The notes under the pieces were generated by a model. The model worked only from the letters and a program-made list of their open reading frames with translations. It was not told the origin of the DNA and did no database searches. 22,294 nucleotides of DNA, taken from contig JAAMXY010001125.1 of NCBI GenBank assembly GCA_019677205.1, positions 7,173-29,466 of the forward strand. The letters are read 5' to 3'. The DNA is from Pinguiococcus pyrenoidosus. Lineage: Eukaryota > Sar > Pinguiophyceae > Pinguiochrysidales > Pinguiochrysidaceae. Of the stretch, positions 1 through 9,400 are shown piece after piece (the stretch's first letter is position 1; every line of letters begins with the position of its first letter). Made by a program: the position numbers and the translations under genes.

Positions 1-455
1 GAGCGGCTTGATTTTGGCCCCCGAAGACTGACGCTGAGATGAACTTCCGCTGAGGGAGAGGGAACTCGCCGCGCTGAGTGGATCGCATCTGTGGTTGAAG
101 AAGCGGTTCTCAAGATTCTGACAAAAACGCAAATTCTCGCGTGAGGCGGTTTCTGGTTGCGTAGCTCCCGGAGCGCTCCGAAGCGGAATTGGTTTCGCGA
201 TTCCGATGGCAGCTCCTTGCTGCCAGCGGCGTCAGTGGACGTGATTGGTTCCCGCCTGGACTCGACCATCGTCCTCGACGGCCCTCATTGGCGCTCCCGC
301 AAGCAGCTCCTCTCAGGTGCCGATAGACAGCGCGTGCAAGCGGACTACAGGTTTGCAACGATTGCAAGTTGACATGCTCCGACAGAAAGCTGCAACGCCG
401 CGCCGAAACGCTGAAACAGGCGCTTCACATCGCCGCCGCCACCGCAGACAGAACG
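1..455. other. 5' flank of the SHIPPO gene, no recognisable gene
   Basis: All six frames hold only short overlapping ORFs that lack family-like sequence and are shadows of one another in GC-rich DNA. I recognise no RNA gene. The stretch probably contains the promoter and 5' UTR of the plus-strand gene starting at 456, but no TATA or other core element stands out. It could also hold the edge of a gene lying outside the window. Confidence 0.4.
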
Positions 456-1558
456 ATGCCGACTGCTCCGGCGTGGTCGTTCAGTGGGCGACATGAGAGA
501 GCGGCGCAGGCAATCGGGGGCCGTGGCAATGGGGACGCGGGCGCCATGCCCGGCCCTGGCGCCTACAGCCTTCCGGCGACCCTGAGCGCGCGGTCCCACA
601 CCTTTGGCAGGTGCTGCTGCGAGAGCCACAGCTTCCCGCGGCCACTCCCTTCCATTCGCTCCGGACGGAGCCCCTTAACCGACCCTACTTGTGTTTGGTA
701 GGCGTGTGGATCGTCGCGCCTCGAGCAGCGACAAGGCGGAGAAGTTGCCCATCTACTACGCAGAGACCCTGCCAGAGGTACCGCCGCACCGGGCGCTGAG
801 CACGGGAGGCAGGCACCGTAGCTGATCTTCCTGCTTCTGCTTCAAGGCGGTGCGGGCAACGGCTCCGTCCTTCTCGCTGGGGGCGCGGCACGGCACCCAG
901 GTGGCCAACCCCGCCCAGCGGGGAACGCCGGGACCTGGAGCCTATCCGCGATGCTTTCGTCCCAGCACCGCTCCGGCGATCAAGTTTGGAGGTGCGCCTC
1001 GGGGAACCAGCTCCCGAGGAGCTACCCGCTTTGCGTCGCTTCCGTCATGGGGCTAAGGCACATCTTCTTCGCAGCGCGGTGGAAGGATCGCACGAATCGC
1101 GGAGGCCCCGGCCCGGGCGATTACAACGTAGACCAATACAAGTACTCGGACTCGCGCTTCTGCTCCGCTCCCGGTGTGCCGAAGATGTCGAACCCGTGAG
1201 TGACGCCCCTTCTACCCCGCCCGTGGAGACCTCCTGCATCGCCCTCTAAACCTTGCTCCTCTCCCTCGCAAGGCGCTTCACCCTCACGGAGAAGGACAAG
1301 GAAGCGAGGAAGGTGCCCGGACCCGGTTCTTACTGCCCGGAAAAGTCCCTCGGCCAAGAAGCTCGCGCCACGTCCCTGCGAGGACGAAATTCGGTACGTA
1401 GCATCTCCGGCAGGCTGAGCAAGCTCCCTGTAACAACGCAATGTGCAATCCCCACCCTTCAGACGGCGAAGCTCACCATCCCGGAGCTGCCGCACACATA
1501 CGTCTGCAAGTATCAGTATAAAGGCGATTTCGGCGATGTGGCAGGCCGTTGGAAATAG
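456..1558 (+). CDS. SHIPPO-repeat (ODF3/CIMAP-like) axonemal protein
   Basis: Six exons: 456-610, 702-777, 847-991, 1075-1195, 1273-1393, 1463-1558, giving 237 residues. All five introns are GT-AG (69-91 bp), and the phases join without a stop. The start is the first in-frame ATG and leads into a WSFSGR segment of the kind that opens SHIPPO proteins. Four PGPGxY motifs are visible: PGPGAY at 32-37 and 105-110, PGPGDY at 137-142, PGPGSY at 181-186. Each is followed some 15-25 residues later by an aromatic-Gly-Arg type element such as FGAR. Family knowledge: SHIPPO/ODF3 proteins are filament-like components of sperm tails and flagellar or ciliary axonemes. The inferred role is a structural flagellar microtubule-associated protein. 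Junctions of exons 3-6 are strongly supported because splicing restores continuous repeats. The exon 1-2 junction (donor GTGCTG) is the weakest. The gene converges on the citramalate synthase gene. Confidence 0.85.
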
Positions 1559-1868
1559 ATCCTTGCCGCCAGGGCGGTGATCGGATGCATGCTTTTTGTC
1601 GTGCCACGTATGAGCTGCCCAGTTTGCGCACAACGGCGCTTTGTTTAGGCTTACCCTTGACGCTGCCGTAGACCTGTGCAAGTGCTTGATACCGTAAGGA
1701 GCGTAAGGAGCACCATACTTTCAATACTTCTTTGCACTTGTCATTTTTAGTACTCTGCAAGTGAACAACATTCCGCCTTTCCGTCTGCACGCGGGAGTCA
1801 TGCCTTCCCCATCCAGTCCCGACACAGTGTTGCAAACACATTGACATTTGAATGCTTTGACAAATCCA
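1559..1868. other. Convergent intergenic region with a 9-bp tandem duplication
   Basis: These 310 bp separate the stop of the SHIPPO gene from the stop of the minus-strand citramalate synthase gene, so they hold both 3' UTRs. GTAAGGAGC occurs twice in direct tandem at 1694-1711. I see no convincing polyadenylation element and no gene. Confidence 0.5.
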
Positions 1869-3993
1869 TCACATCCCGAGCATGCGGACTTCCTTCTTCC
1901 ACATCTCCTCCTCCTTTACAATCGCGTACTCGAAGCCATCCACAAGCGCAGCGAGGGAGGCCGTCACAATGTTCGGATCAGCACCAACCGTAGACCACTC
2001 CACGAACTGCTCCGTGACGTGGAGGTATCGCCGAAAGGTCGCCGTCACCCGCGTCACAGCTCCTGTGGCTGACACTCCATCTAGGATCCGAACCTGCAGG
2101 AAGACCTCTCTTTAGCTGCCGCAGTTCCTCATCCTCGCGCTTGACGTATCTTGTAGCTAGCACTGCCATCTACGTACCTTGTAGTCCGTCAATTCAACGT
2201 CATTGACGACCGCGAAGCGCGCCCCAAGCCCCTGAAGGAGGGAAGGATCAGAAACGCTCGAGCCGGCTCGGCCCATCCCATTTCACGAGAACGAAAATAA
2301 CAACCGGAGATGCTCTGCCGAGGCCCACCTGGATTAGTGCACGCGCCAGAGCGTTCACCGGTCCGTTTCCCTCAGCGCAGTGGAGCTGCACCTCCGAGCC
2401 CCACGACAGGCCACGTGCCTCATCGGCCGTTGCGGCCTCCGATGGAGCCTGCCTCGGGCGCGACTCCAGCGCAGGCAGCTCGAGCTTCACGGTTGCCCTC
2501 GCGGCGCTCCAGTAGTCCGACACAAGGTTGGAGTACGGTCCCTGAGGCGAAGCCGGATGGTTCCGCTGGAAGTCGGACTCCGCGATGAAGACGTTGTAGT
2601 CAAAGATGCGGAAGGGGGACTTGAAGACCTGCCGCCGCGCCATCATCTCGACGCTCGCATCGCATCCTTCGAAGCTGAACCCGAGGCTCTCCAGGCTCTT
2701 CACGCCGCGAACCGTCTCCTGTACAGCTTCATCCGTCATCGAGGAGAGCAGGGCCCAGTCCTCCAGCTTCTTCTTGATGGTGGCCTTGCCGCTGAGGTCG
2801 GACACGAGAACGCGCATCGCGTTGCCGACGGCGTTCGGGTCGATGTGCTGGTACGAATCTGCGTCCCTGGCGAGCGCCGAGACGTGGAGACCGCCCTTGT
2901 GCGCAAAGGCTGCGTTGCCGACGAAAGGTTGGAACTCATTGGAGGGCATGTTGAAGATCTCGTCCACGAACTTGCTGACGGCGGTCATGCCGCGAAGCCG
3001 GGACTTCGTGTCGTCCATGTTCAGGCCGCCGATGTCGCCAAGGCAAGGCATGTCGAGCTTCAGCGCGGCAATGGCGGCGACGGTGCAGAGATTGGCGTTG
3101 CCCGTCCTTTCGCCGATGCCGTTGATGCATCCGTGCACAACCCGTGCTCCTGCTTGGACGGCCGCGACGCTGTTGGCCACTGCCATGCCACAGTCATTGT
3201 GGCAGTGGATCCCGATCAGCGTCTCCGACAGCCCCTCGTCGTCCAATGCGGCCTGCAGGCCCCTGACGACCTCTTCGATCTCCCAGGGCATGGAACCTCC
3301 GTTGGTGTCGCAGATGACCAGACACGCTGCTCCCTTCCGCGCCGCTTCCATCGCGACCCTTGTCGTGTACGCGGCGTTTGCCTTGTATCCGTCGACACAG
3401 TGCTCAAGATCAACCGCCACCTCAACGCCGCTCTGCGCGAGAAAGTCCACGCTCTCTCCGCACATGGAGATCCCCTCCTCGGCAGCGACCCCGAGAATCT
3501 TCGTGACCTGCCACTCCGACGCCTTCACCACCATCGCCGCCCGCGCCACTCCCATGTCGACCAGGCGCGTCAAGGACGGGTCCTCGCTGCAAGCGACGCC
3601 TTTTCGTCTGCTCATGCAAAACGCTGCCACCTGATCGAAGCCACTCTGCGCCCTGAGGCGCTCAAACAGCTCCGCGTCTTTCTCGTTGGCGGTCGGGAAG
3701 CCGGCCTCCACGACGCCCACGCCGAACTGCAGAAGCCTTTGGCAGATCCGCTCCTTATCGGACACCGTGGGGTTGATGCCCTCCGCCTGCGTGCCATCTC
3801 GGAGAGTGGTGTCCCACAGCAGCACCGTGCCCGGCGGCAAGCTGCTCAGAGCGGCGCGGCCGCGCTCCTTCTCCTGCGCAACCACCGCCTGGACACTCCC
3901 AAGCCGACTTCTGGACACCCCGCGGACCGGAGCGCTCCGGAAGGCGCAGCCTTGCTGGAGCAGAGCCCCGAGAAGCAGCAGGGCCACGCGCAT
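1869..3993 (-). CDS. cimA: Citramalate synthase (CimA-type), plastid-targeted
   Basis: Three exons on the minus strand: 3993-2329, 2231-2178, 2093-1869, giving 647 residues. Introns are 97 and 84 bp, GT-AG, both phase 0. The ORF runs open upstream, but 3993 is the first ATG. Residues 1-17 are a hydrophobic signal peptide (MRVALLLLGALL), followed by F18 in CAFRSAPV, a bipartite plastid signal. The HMGL-like TIM barrel spans about 57-340: DTTLRDGTQAEG near 61, HCHND with metal-ligand His263 and His265, and NGIGERTGNANL near 291. TQAEG, SRRKGV and DGYKAN are CimA-type rather than plain 2-isopropylmalate synthase signatures. The C-terminal LeuA-type regulatory domain (about 500-640) ends in TVGADPNIVTASLAALVDG and is completed only by splicing both introns. 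Known reaction of the family: pyruvate plus acetyl-CoA gives (R)-citramalate, the threonine-independent entry to isoleucine. Substrate choice is inferred from similarity, and 2-isopropylmalate synthase activity is the main alternative. Confidence 0.88.
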
Positions 3994-4636
3994 GGCAAAG
4001 AGAGGGCCCCCCTGCGTGACGCACAACTTGAGGTGTGGAGAGCGCGACGACGCCCTCGCGCCGCCACTCTGAACAATTGAACGTCAACCAGATACGCACC
4101 ACGGATTGGCTGGACAAGCAATATTAAAAATTTGAAATAATGAACAGCACCAATCGGCGGGATCGAATCTGGAACTGAACATCCGGCTTTCCGCTTGCTG
4201 TATCCTCTTACTTGGTCATCGAAATTACGATTCTGGACCCTAAGATTCTCAGACTTGCTACTAGTTTCGCTAAATTTCTTGACATGCCTCGCCCTCGCGG
4301 CACAGTCAATGAAAATTGCGCCACGGCTTCTCGAATCCATGGCAGAATGCGTTTTGCAAGAGCGTCCTCGTCAGCCATTGGCGGGTGTGTGACCTTACGT
4401 CACTCCGCATCCAATCCAGCGCGATCAGGTCAGAATCGCCCAATCGGGCTTCGAGACGGCGCTCTGGAGATGCGGCCCAGAACATCGCGTGGGAGATCAT
4501 CCCGCCACTTCCAAACTTTGCAACTTGCAACAGCAAGAGACCTCTCCTTCGAACACGTTCTTCCAAGTCCAGCTTTCCAGCAGCAAGCGCTTTGGCGGGG
4601 GCCCAGTGCTGGCAGAGAGGCGCATCGCGTCGCAGG
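3994..4636. promoter_or_regulatory. Divergent promoter region (cimA / Cys-rich protein gene)
   Basis: These 643 bp lie between two divergent start codons. An AT-rich patch with AATATTAAAAATTT lies at about 4120-4135. CCAAT boxes, in either orientation, occur at 4105-4109, 4150-4154, 4377-4381, 4411-4415 and 4440-4444, and a CRE-like TTACGTCAC lies near 4395. These are visible short motifs. NF-Y or bZIP binding is inference only. No ORF here looks real. Confidence 0.45.
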
Positions 4637-6113
4637 ATGAGGCTCTCCCCGCTCAGCAGCAGCAGCAGCAGCCTCAACATTCTCCTCATCATCGGAAGCT
4701 TGGCAGGGGCACGTGGAAAAGTGCAGCCGTAAGACCGGTCGATGGTGGACTCACGGCCCTCCAGCGGCTGATTGGAAACTTCCGTCTTCCAGGTGTGCGA
4801 GTGGCCTCCAGCCAACGCAGACCGGCGTGCAGCGCTGCTACGGCGACGCCGCCAACAGCCTCTGTCCCATTGCGCTGCAGTTTGAATGCGATCTCATGTA
4901 CGATCCAGCGGCCTACACTGAGGAGGGGGCGCCAAGCGCTCGAGCAGGACATGAGGATGAGGATCCAAGCTCGCCTGCGATCGCCTTCCCCAATGCAAAG
5001 TATTCGGCGCAAGCTCTACAAGCCGCCAAGGACGTCATCAACCAACGACTGTCGGACGAAGCGGCGGCGGCGCAGGCCTCCTCTCTCTCCATACTGGAGA
5101 TGACCGAGCTGCACATCACCCAGCCAACCGAGCTCAACGTGACTCTGATTTCGTCGGCCGAATGCCGGAGGCACTCGCTTGGTCTCGTGGTCCTTCCCGG
5201 CAACCTGAATCCGAGGACCATCAGCGCCGAGGATCGCCGGCAGCTCCTCGACAAGCACCTTGAGTTCAGTATCTTCTTCCCAAACGTGGACTACGACCAC
5301 TGCGATTGCCTCAGCGAGCAAGAAAGAAGCGCAGAACCCCACTGCGCCGCCGCTGCACCACACGTCTCGACTGGATCGACGATTCGGCTCAAGCCGGACT
5401 CTCGGTCCGATCCAGACAACTACGTTTTCCCCGCCGACTGCGTCGTCTCGTTTTTCTTGCTCGAAGATGGGTTCGATGAAGGCTTCTCTCCCGGCCGTCT
5501 GTACACCAGCTTCGCAGAGCAGCTGCTCTTCTCTACACAGGAACTGAACGATCCGCGCTGGGAAGCGAGCAGCGTACAGGGCGCCGAGCCACGAACCGAG
5601 GTCTTCCACATCACGAACGAGGTTGTCGTGGACGAGAAGCTCGCTGGCGTCGCCTACGACTTCTCTGAAGCCATCTTCTTCGCCTGGCAGCTTTTTCATC
5701 ACTACCAAGAGCATGACGGCATCGACGGCATTGACGGCATTTACGGCATCGACGGCATCGACGGAATCGACAGCATCGACGGAATCGCCGATGGCGGCGA
5801 TAACGGCGACAATGATGGAGTCGAGAGCTTCGTGATGATGGTGGAGGCGGATCCGCCGCTCCTCGGCAGCTCGGATGCCTTCTGTCAAAGCGGGATACGA
5901 AACACCTGTGGAAATGTGTGCTGCAAGGCGTCGTGTGAATCCTGCGGGGGCGCTGATGTCGACTGCACCGCGCGAGGACCAGCCGAGGAGTGCTGCCCAG
6001 GGACGATCCTCTTCTCTGGCATCCACTGCACCACTCCAGAAGACGTCGGCTGCATCCTGGACGTCCCAATATCCTGCGTGGACGATGTCGGCGGCAGTAA
6101 GGCGCACTGGTAG
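4637..6113 (+). CDS. Secreted cysteine-rich protein with DGI repeat, function unknown
   Basis: Two exons, 4637-4728 and 4793-6113, giving 470 residues. The 64-bp intron has a strong GTAAGA donor and a CTTCCAG acceptor and joins a signal peptide to the long second exon. Residues 1-26 are a Ser-rich start plus the hydrophobic core LNILLIIGSLAGA. The mature chain is acidic. A central beta-rich part (about 210-335) includes SFFLLEDGF and AYDFS. Eight Asp-Gly-Ile-type triplets follow (339-362), then a DNGDND stretch. The C-terminal Cys module (about 395-451) has the spacing of CxSGIxNxCGNVCCxxSC...CGG...ECCPGTI, a pattern I associate with extracellular algal proteins. The order SFFLLEDG, AYDF, then DND...VESFVMMVEA resembles a DUF4114-type domain with the repeat inserted before its acidic end. 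That assignment is tentative. It probably acts outside the cell or in the secretory pathway. Substrate or partner is unknown. Confidence 0.72.
4654..4671 (+). repeat. (CAG)6 trinucleotide repeat in signal peptide
   Basis: Six CAG units are read in the AGC frame, giving the poly-Ser run just before the hydrophobic core of the secreted protein's signal peptide. Length variation would change only the n-region. Confidence 0.7.
5715..5786 (+). repeat. 9-nt tandem repeat coding Asp-Gly-Ile
   Basis: About eight units of GACGGCATC with substitutions (GACGGCATT, TACGGCATC, GACGGAATC, GACAGCATC) run in frame through the secreted Cys-rich protein. The period is a multiple of three and no splice donor occurs within it, so it is read as coding sequence rather than an intron. 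Confidence 0.75.
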
Positions 6114-6460
6114 CGGCTAGCCGGAGAAGCCGGAGAAGCCGGAGAAGCCGGAGAAGCCGCCTTCTTAAAGCGCTGCTTTCCGTAGTACCCGCGGTTGGAG
6201 GAGATGCGCCTGTTCAAGGCGAACGCAGTGTAGGTGCTGGCTTGGACAAGACATCGCGAGGAGGGGCCAAGCAACCTTCCGGCGTGCAAGGCCCGTGCGT
6301 GGAGTGTTGGGGAAGGAGTGTCGCGCACCTGGCAAGAAGATGCTAGCTGCATGTTCATGTGCCCACTTTGTCCACCTGTTTGTTGAGAGTCGTTGCGCAA
6401 GTTGATTGCTGTGGAACGTAAGCAGTACCAAAAAACTGGCATCCTGTTTCATGATCAGCA
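6114..6460. other. Convergent intergenic region
   Basis: These 347 bp lie between the stop of the secreted Cys-rich protein and the stop of the minus-strand ANKIB1-like gene. It carries a 9-bp tandem repeat at its left end and otherwise no recognisable feature. Both 3' UTRs must lie here. Confidence 0.5.
6121..6156. repeat. Four perfect tandem copies of CCGGAGAAG
   Basis: The copies are exact, begin eight bases after the stop codon of the Cys-rich protein, and are followed by a partial unit (CCG). The repeat therefore sits in its 3' UTR. It is a minisatellite-like expansion with no visible coding role. Confidence 0.85.
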
Positions 6461-9400
6461 TCAGATTTTACCGCTTGCCTCCCTGGGGGACTGAGACTGG
6501 TCCGCGTCCTCCGGAGTGGATGGCAACTGGTTCACAGGATCTGCTCCCTCCTCAAGCCCCGCCCGGTGGCTGCCCATGGGCACTTCTTCAACTGCTTCGG
6601 GGACAGGTATCGATTCTAGGGTAGGAGTCGCTCCAAGCTCCTCAATATCTCCAAGAGTTAGATCGACGACGCTGTCCTCATGGCGTCCATCAGCGACACG
6701 TGCCACAGATGTACCATTTGCTTGGTTGGGTTCCTCAGTCAGGTCGATGATGTTCTGATCGCTTCCATTCACCGTCGTGACCACGGGGCCTCCAGCAAGC
6801 GCGTTCTGTGCTTCAGAAAGGAGCTGCGATCCGCCAGCTTCCTCGCCATGAACGCTCGCTAGCATTCCTGTGTCTGCAGGACGAGAATCCAATTCCCTCG
6901 GACCTTCGTCTGCCAGATCCGTCCATCCAACGTCGCTGGCGGATGCTGCAAAACCTTCGTAGCTAGTCGTACGAGTCTCGTGATCTTCCATTCCCGGCGC
7001 AACTCCTGGCGCAACTCCCGGCGCTCTCGGCGCTGGTGGGCGGTGTTCTTCGTCTTCTGCGGTCACGGTAGTCTCCAGCATCTGCCCGTTTCCTTGGGTG
7101 CCAGAGAGAGCTTCTGAATGAGGCGACGCCGGCGCCGAGGCCGGCGCCGACGCCGACGCATGTTCTGCGTGTACATGACTCTCCAACGGCTCCACCATCC
7201 GTTGGGTTCCTTCCGCCGAGGTTTCTTCCTTTGCTTCGACACCCTTGGTTTCTTCACTCTCCACAATCAACATGTTGCCTTCCAGATGCCCATCATGGTC
7301 TTCAACACTTTCCTCTGCGGCCTGTTCCTTTGCTTCTTCGTTCTGTACATCGCTTCCACCGCCTTCAACGTTTGTCGACGCCACTTCTTCTTCGGACAGC
7401 GCCGCATGATCCACCATAACGACATCCCAAACATCTGAAAACACATCTACCACACTACTTGCGTCCACCCGACGCCCGGCCCTTGGCACCAAGCGATCCC
7501 CGGCATCCGTGGCGGCGGCCGCGCCCGTCGACGAGGTCTCCGCGTGCTGCGAATTCACTTGGCTGGAGTCCTCTGCAGCATTTGGCTGAGGAGCGGCGCA
7601 GACCTGGCACTCCGCGTCGGATGCCTCGTTTTCCAATGTGCACATCGAGCAGATCCAATTGCCAGGATCCAAAGGTACGGCCCTCTCGCTTGCCGAGGAG
7701 GGAAGGCCAGCATCCGATAGACTGAGCATGATTGCCTCGTGCAGCAGGATGTCCTCTACGTTCTCCTCGCCATGCTGCATCGCTAATCGCTGGTGGAGCT
7801 CTCTTTCGTCGACTTCGCTGTCATCGTCGCGAGGCATCAGACCACGGCGGCCTCGCTGCGGTTCCTCCGGCGCGGACGGCGGTGAATAAGTCTGAGGCGC
7901 GCGTGCGGGGGCGGCGGAGAGGTCACGCTGCCTGGCGGCTAGATCGGTTTGCAGCTCGGTCAGACGATTGAGGACCAAGTTGAGGTCCTGATGCCGAGGG
8001 GTATTGCTCGCGCGGGCTCGCCGGGAGCCTCGTCGGCCGAAAAGACGATGATGCCGCCGTTGCAGTCTCGCCAGATTTCTCGCCTCCCTTTCTCGGATTG
8101 CGCCGTCGTCATCACGCTGGAGCCCCAAGAACAGGAGGCCGTCCCCGTCCTCGTCGCTGTCTTGTTGCGCATCACCGGGGATAGTCCGGGTGCGGGATTC
8201 ACTGGAGGAGCCTTGGTCCGGAGCCTTCTGCAGGCGACCGACGCTCTCGTCGAAGAGGATTCCCCAGGAGATCGTGTTGAAAAAGTCCCTGCGCGCCCCG
8301 CGAGCTGCCCTTGTGGCGCGGATGACCTGAGCGCGGCTTGCTCTCAAGCGGCGCCGGGCGGTGATGTCACTGAGCATCTCGGTCAGCAACTCAAGCTCGC
8401 TCTGCGCCGTTTCGAACATGGTAAGAGCGGCCCGGTGCGGCTCAACAAAGTCGAACTGACTGCGATGCGCTCTTGAAGAGCTTGTCCTGACGTACTCGAA
8501 CTCGAAGAACGCGAAGGCATACGAGTTTCGCAGAAGAGTGCGGCACATCCGGAGCTCATCGAAGGCTGCTTGCAGGAAGCCAATGCCGCCTACCAGTGCA
8601 TTCACGTCCACGAACTGGAAGCTCCCCAGTCTGGTGATGCGCTTCACTGCCGCAGAGGCCGCCGCCGCCGGGTCGTTGGGCTCTCGACTGGTGTGCAGCT
8701 TGCTCGGACAGCGCTTCTTGCTGGAGAAGCGGTCGAACGGGCCTAGACCAGACGGCCGGGTCTCCTCCTCCGGCTCGTCTGCGTCCTCGGGCGCCTCGAA
8801 GCGAGCATGAGCTTCCTCCTGCAGCCGTCGCACGCGCGTCAAGGTCTGCTCCTGCAAGGCAACTTCTTGAGCTTGGCTCTCCTCGTGCGCAACGTAGCGG
8901 GTGAAATGATGGATGAGCCTCGCCATCTTCCTCGCCTGATGGCGCATACGGCGGCTTTCCTCCTCCGCGGACCCCGCCCCTCCGTCCGTCCCTGCGGGCA
9001 CGTCTTGCAGGGACTCGTCCAGGAAGCGATTGCACCGAAAGTAGCCGCCCGTCCGCTGCCCATGAAGACTCCAGTCCTGCATGCAAATCCAGCAGAACTC
9101 GTGCCTGCAGCCCCGGTTGGTGCACGTCATGTGATTGCAGCCCTCGTTCTTCTCAATGGGGGTCTTGCATCTTGGGCACTGCTTCGTGTTGGCCAAGAGC
9201 CACATCTTGTTCGCGATGTCCTGGCTGCTTGCGGCGCCGACGCCGTCCAGTCCGCGCTCTTTCTGAAGCTTCTTTCGTTCCCCTTCAATCCGGGACGTCC
9301 AGTCAACGACCTCCCTGCACGTCAGAGGGAAATGAGGTTCCAGGCCGCACCCGAAGCAGAAGGAAGTCGTGCAAGCGCAAGAGACATCGACAGGAGGTCC

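Noticed and set aside
3935-3993. Lipobox-like LLQQGC in the citramalate synthase N-terminus, suggesting a bacterial lipoprotein
   Set aside because: The gene is spliced and its neighbours are eukaryotic. The following FRSAPV and Ser/Arg-rich stretch fits a plastid signal-plus-transit peptide better.
2380-4080. 566-residue plus-strand ORF
   Set aside because: It is exactly antisense to the citramalate synthase exon, which has clear catalytic motifs. The plus-strand reading is Arg/His/Ala-rich with no family signature.
4135-4175. tRNA T-arm-like GATTCGATCCCGCC on the minus strand
   Set aside because: The flanking bases do not form the T stem, and no acceptor or anticodon arms are found.
5016-6107. 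363-residue minus-strand ORF with Asp/Val/Ala repeats
   Set aside because: It is antisense to the secreted Cys-rich protein. The plus-strand reading has a spliced signal peptide and a paired-Cys module.
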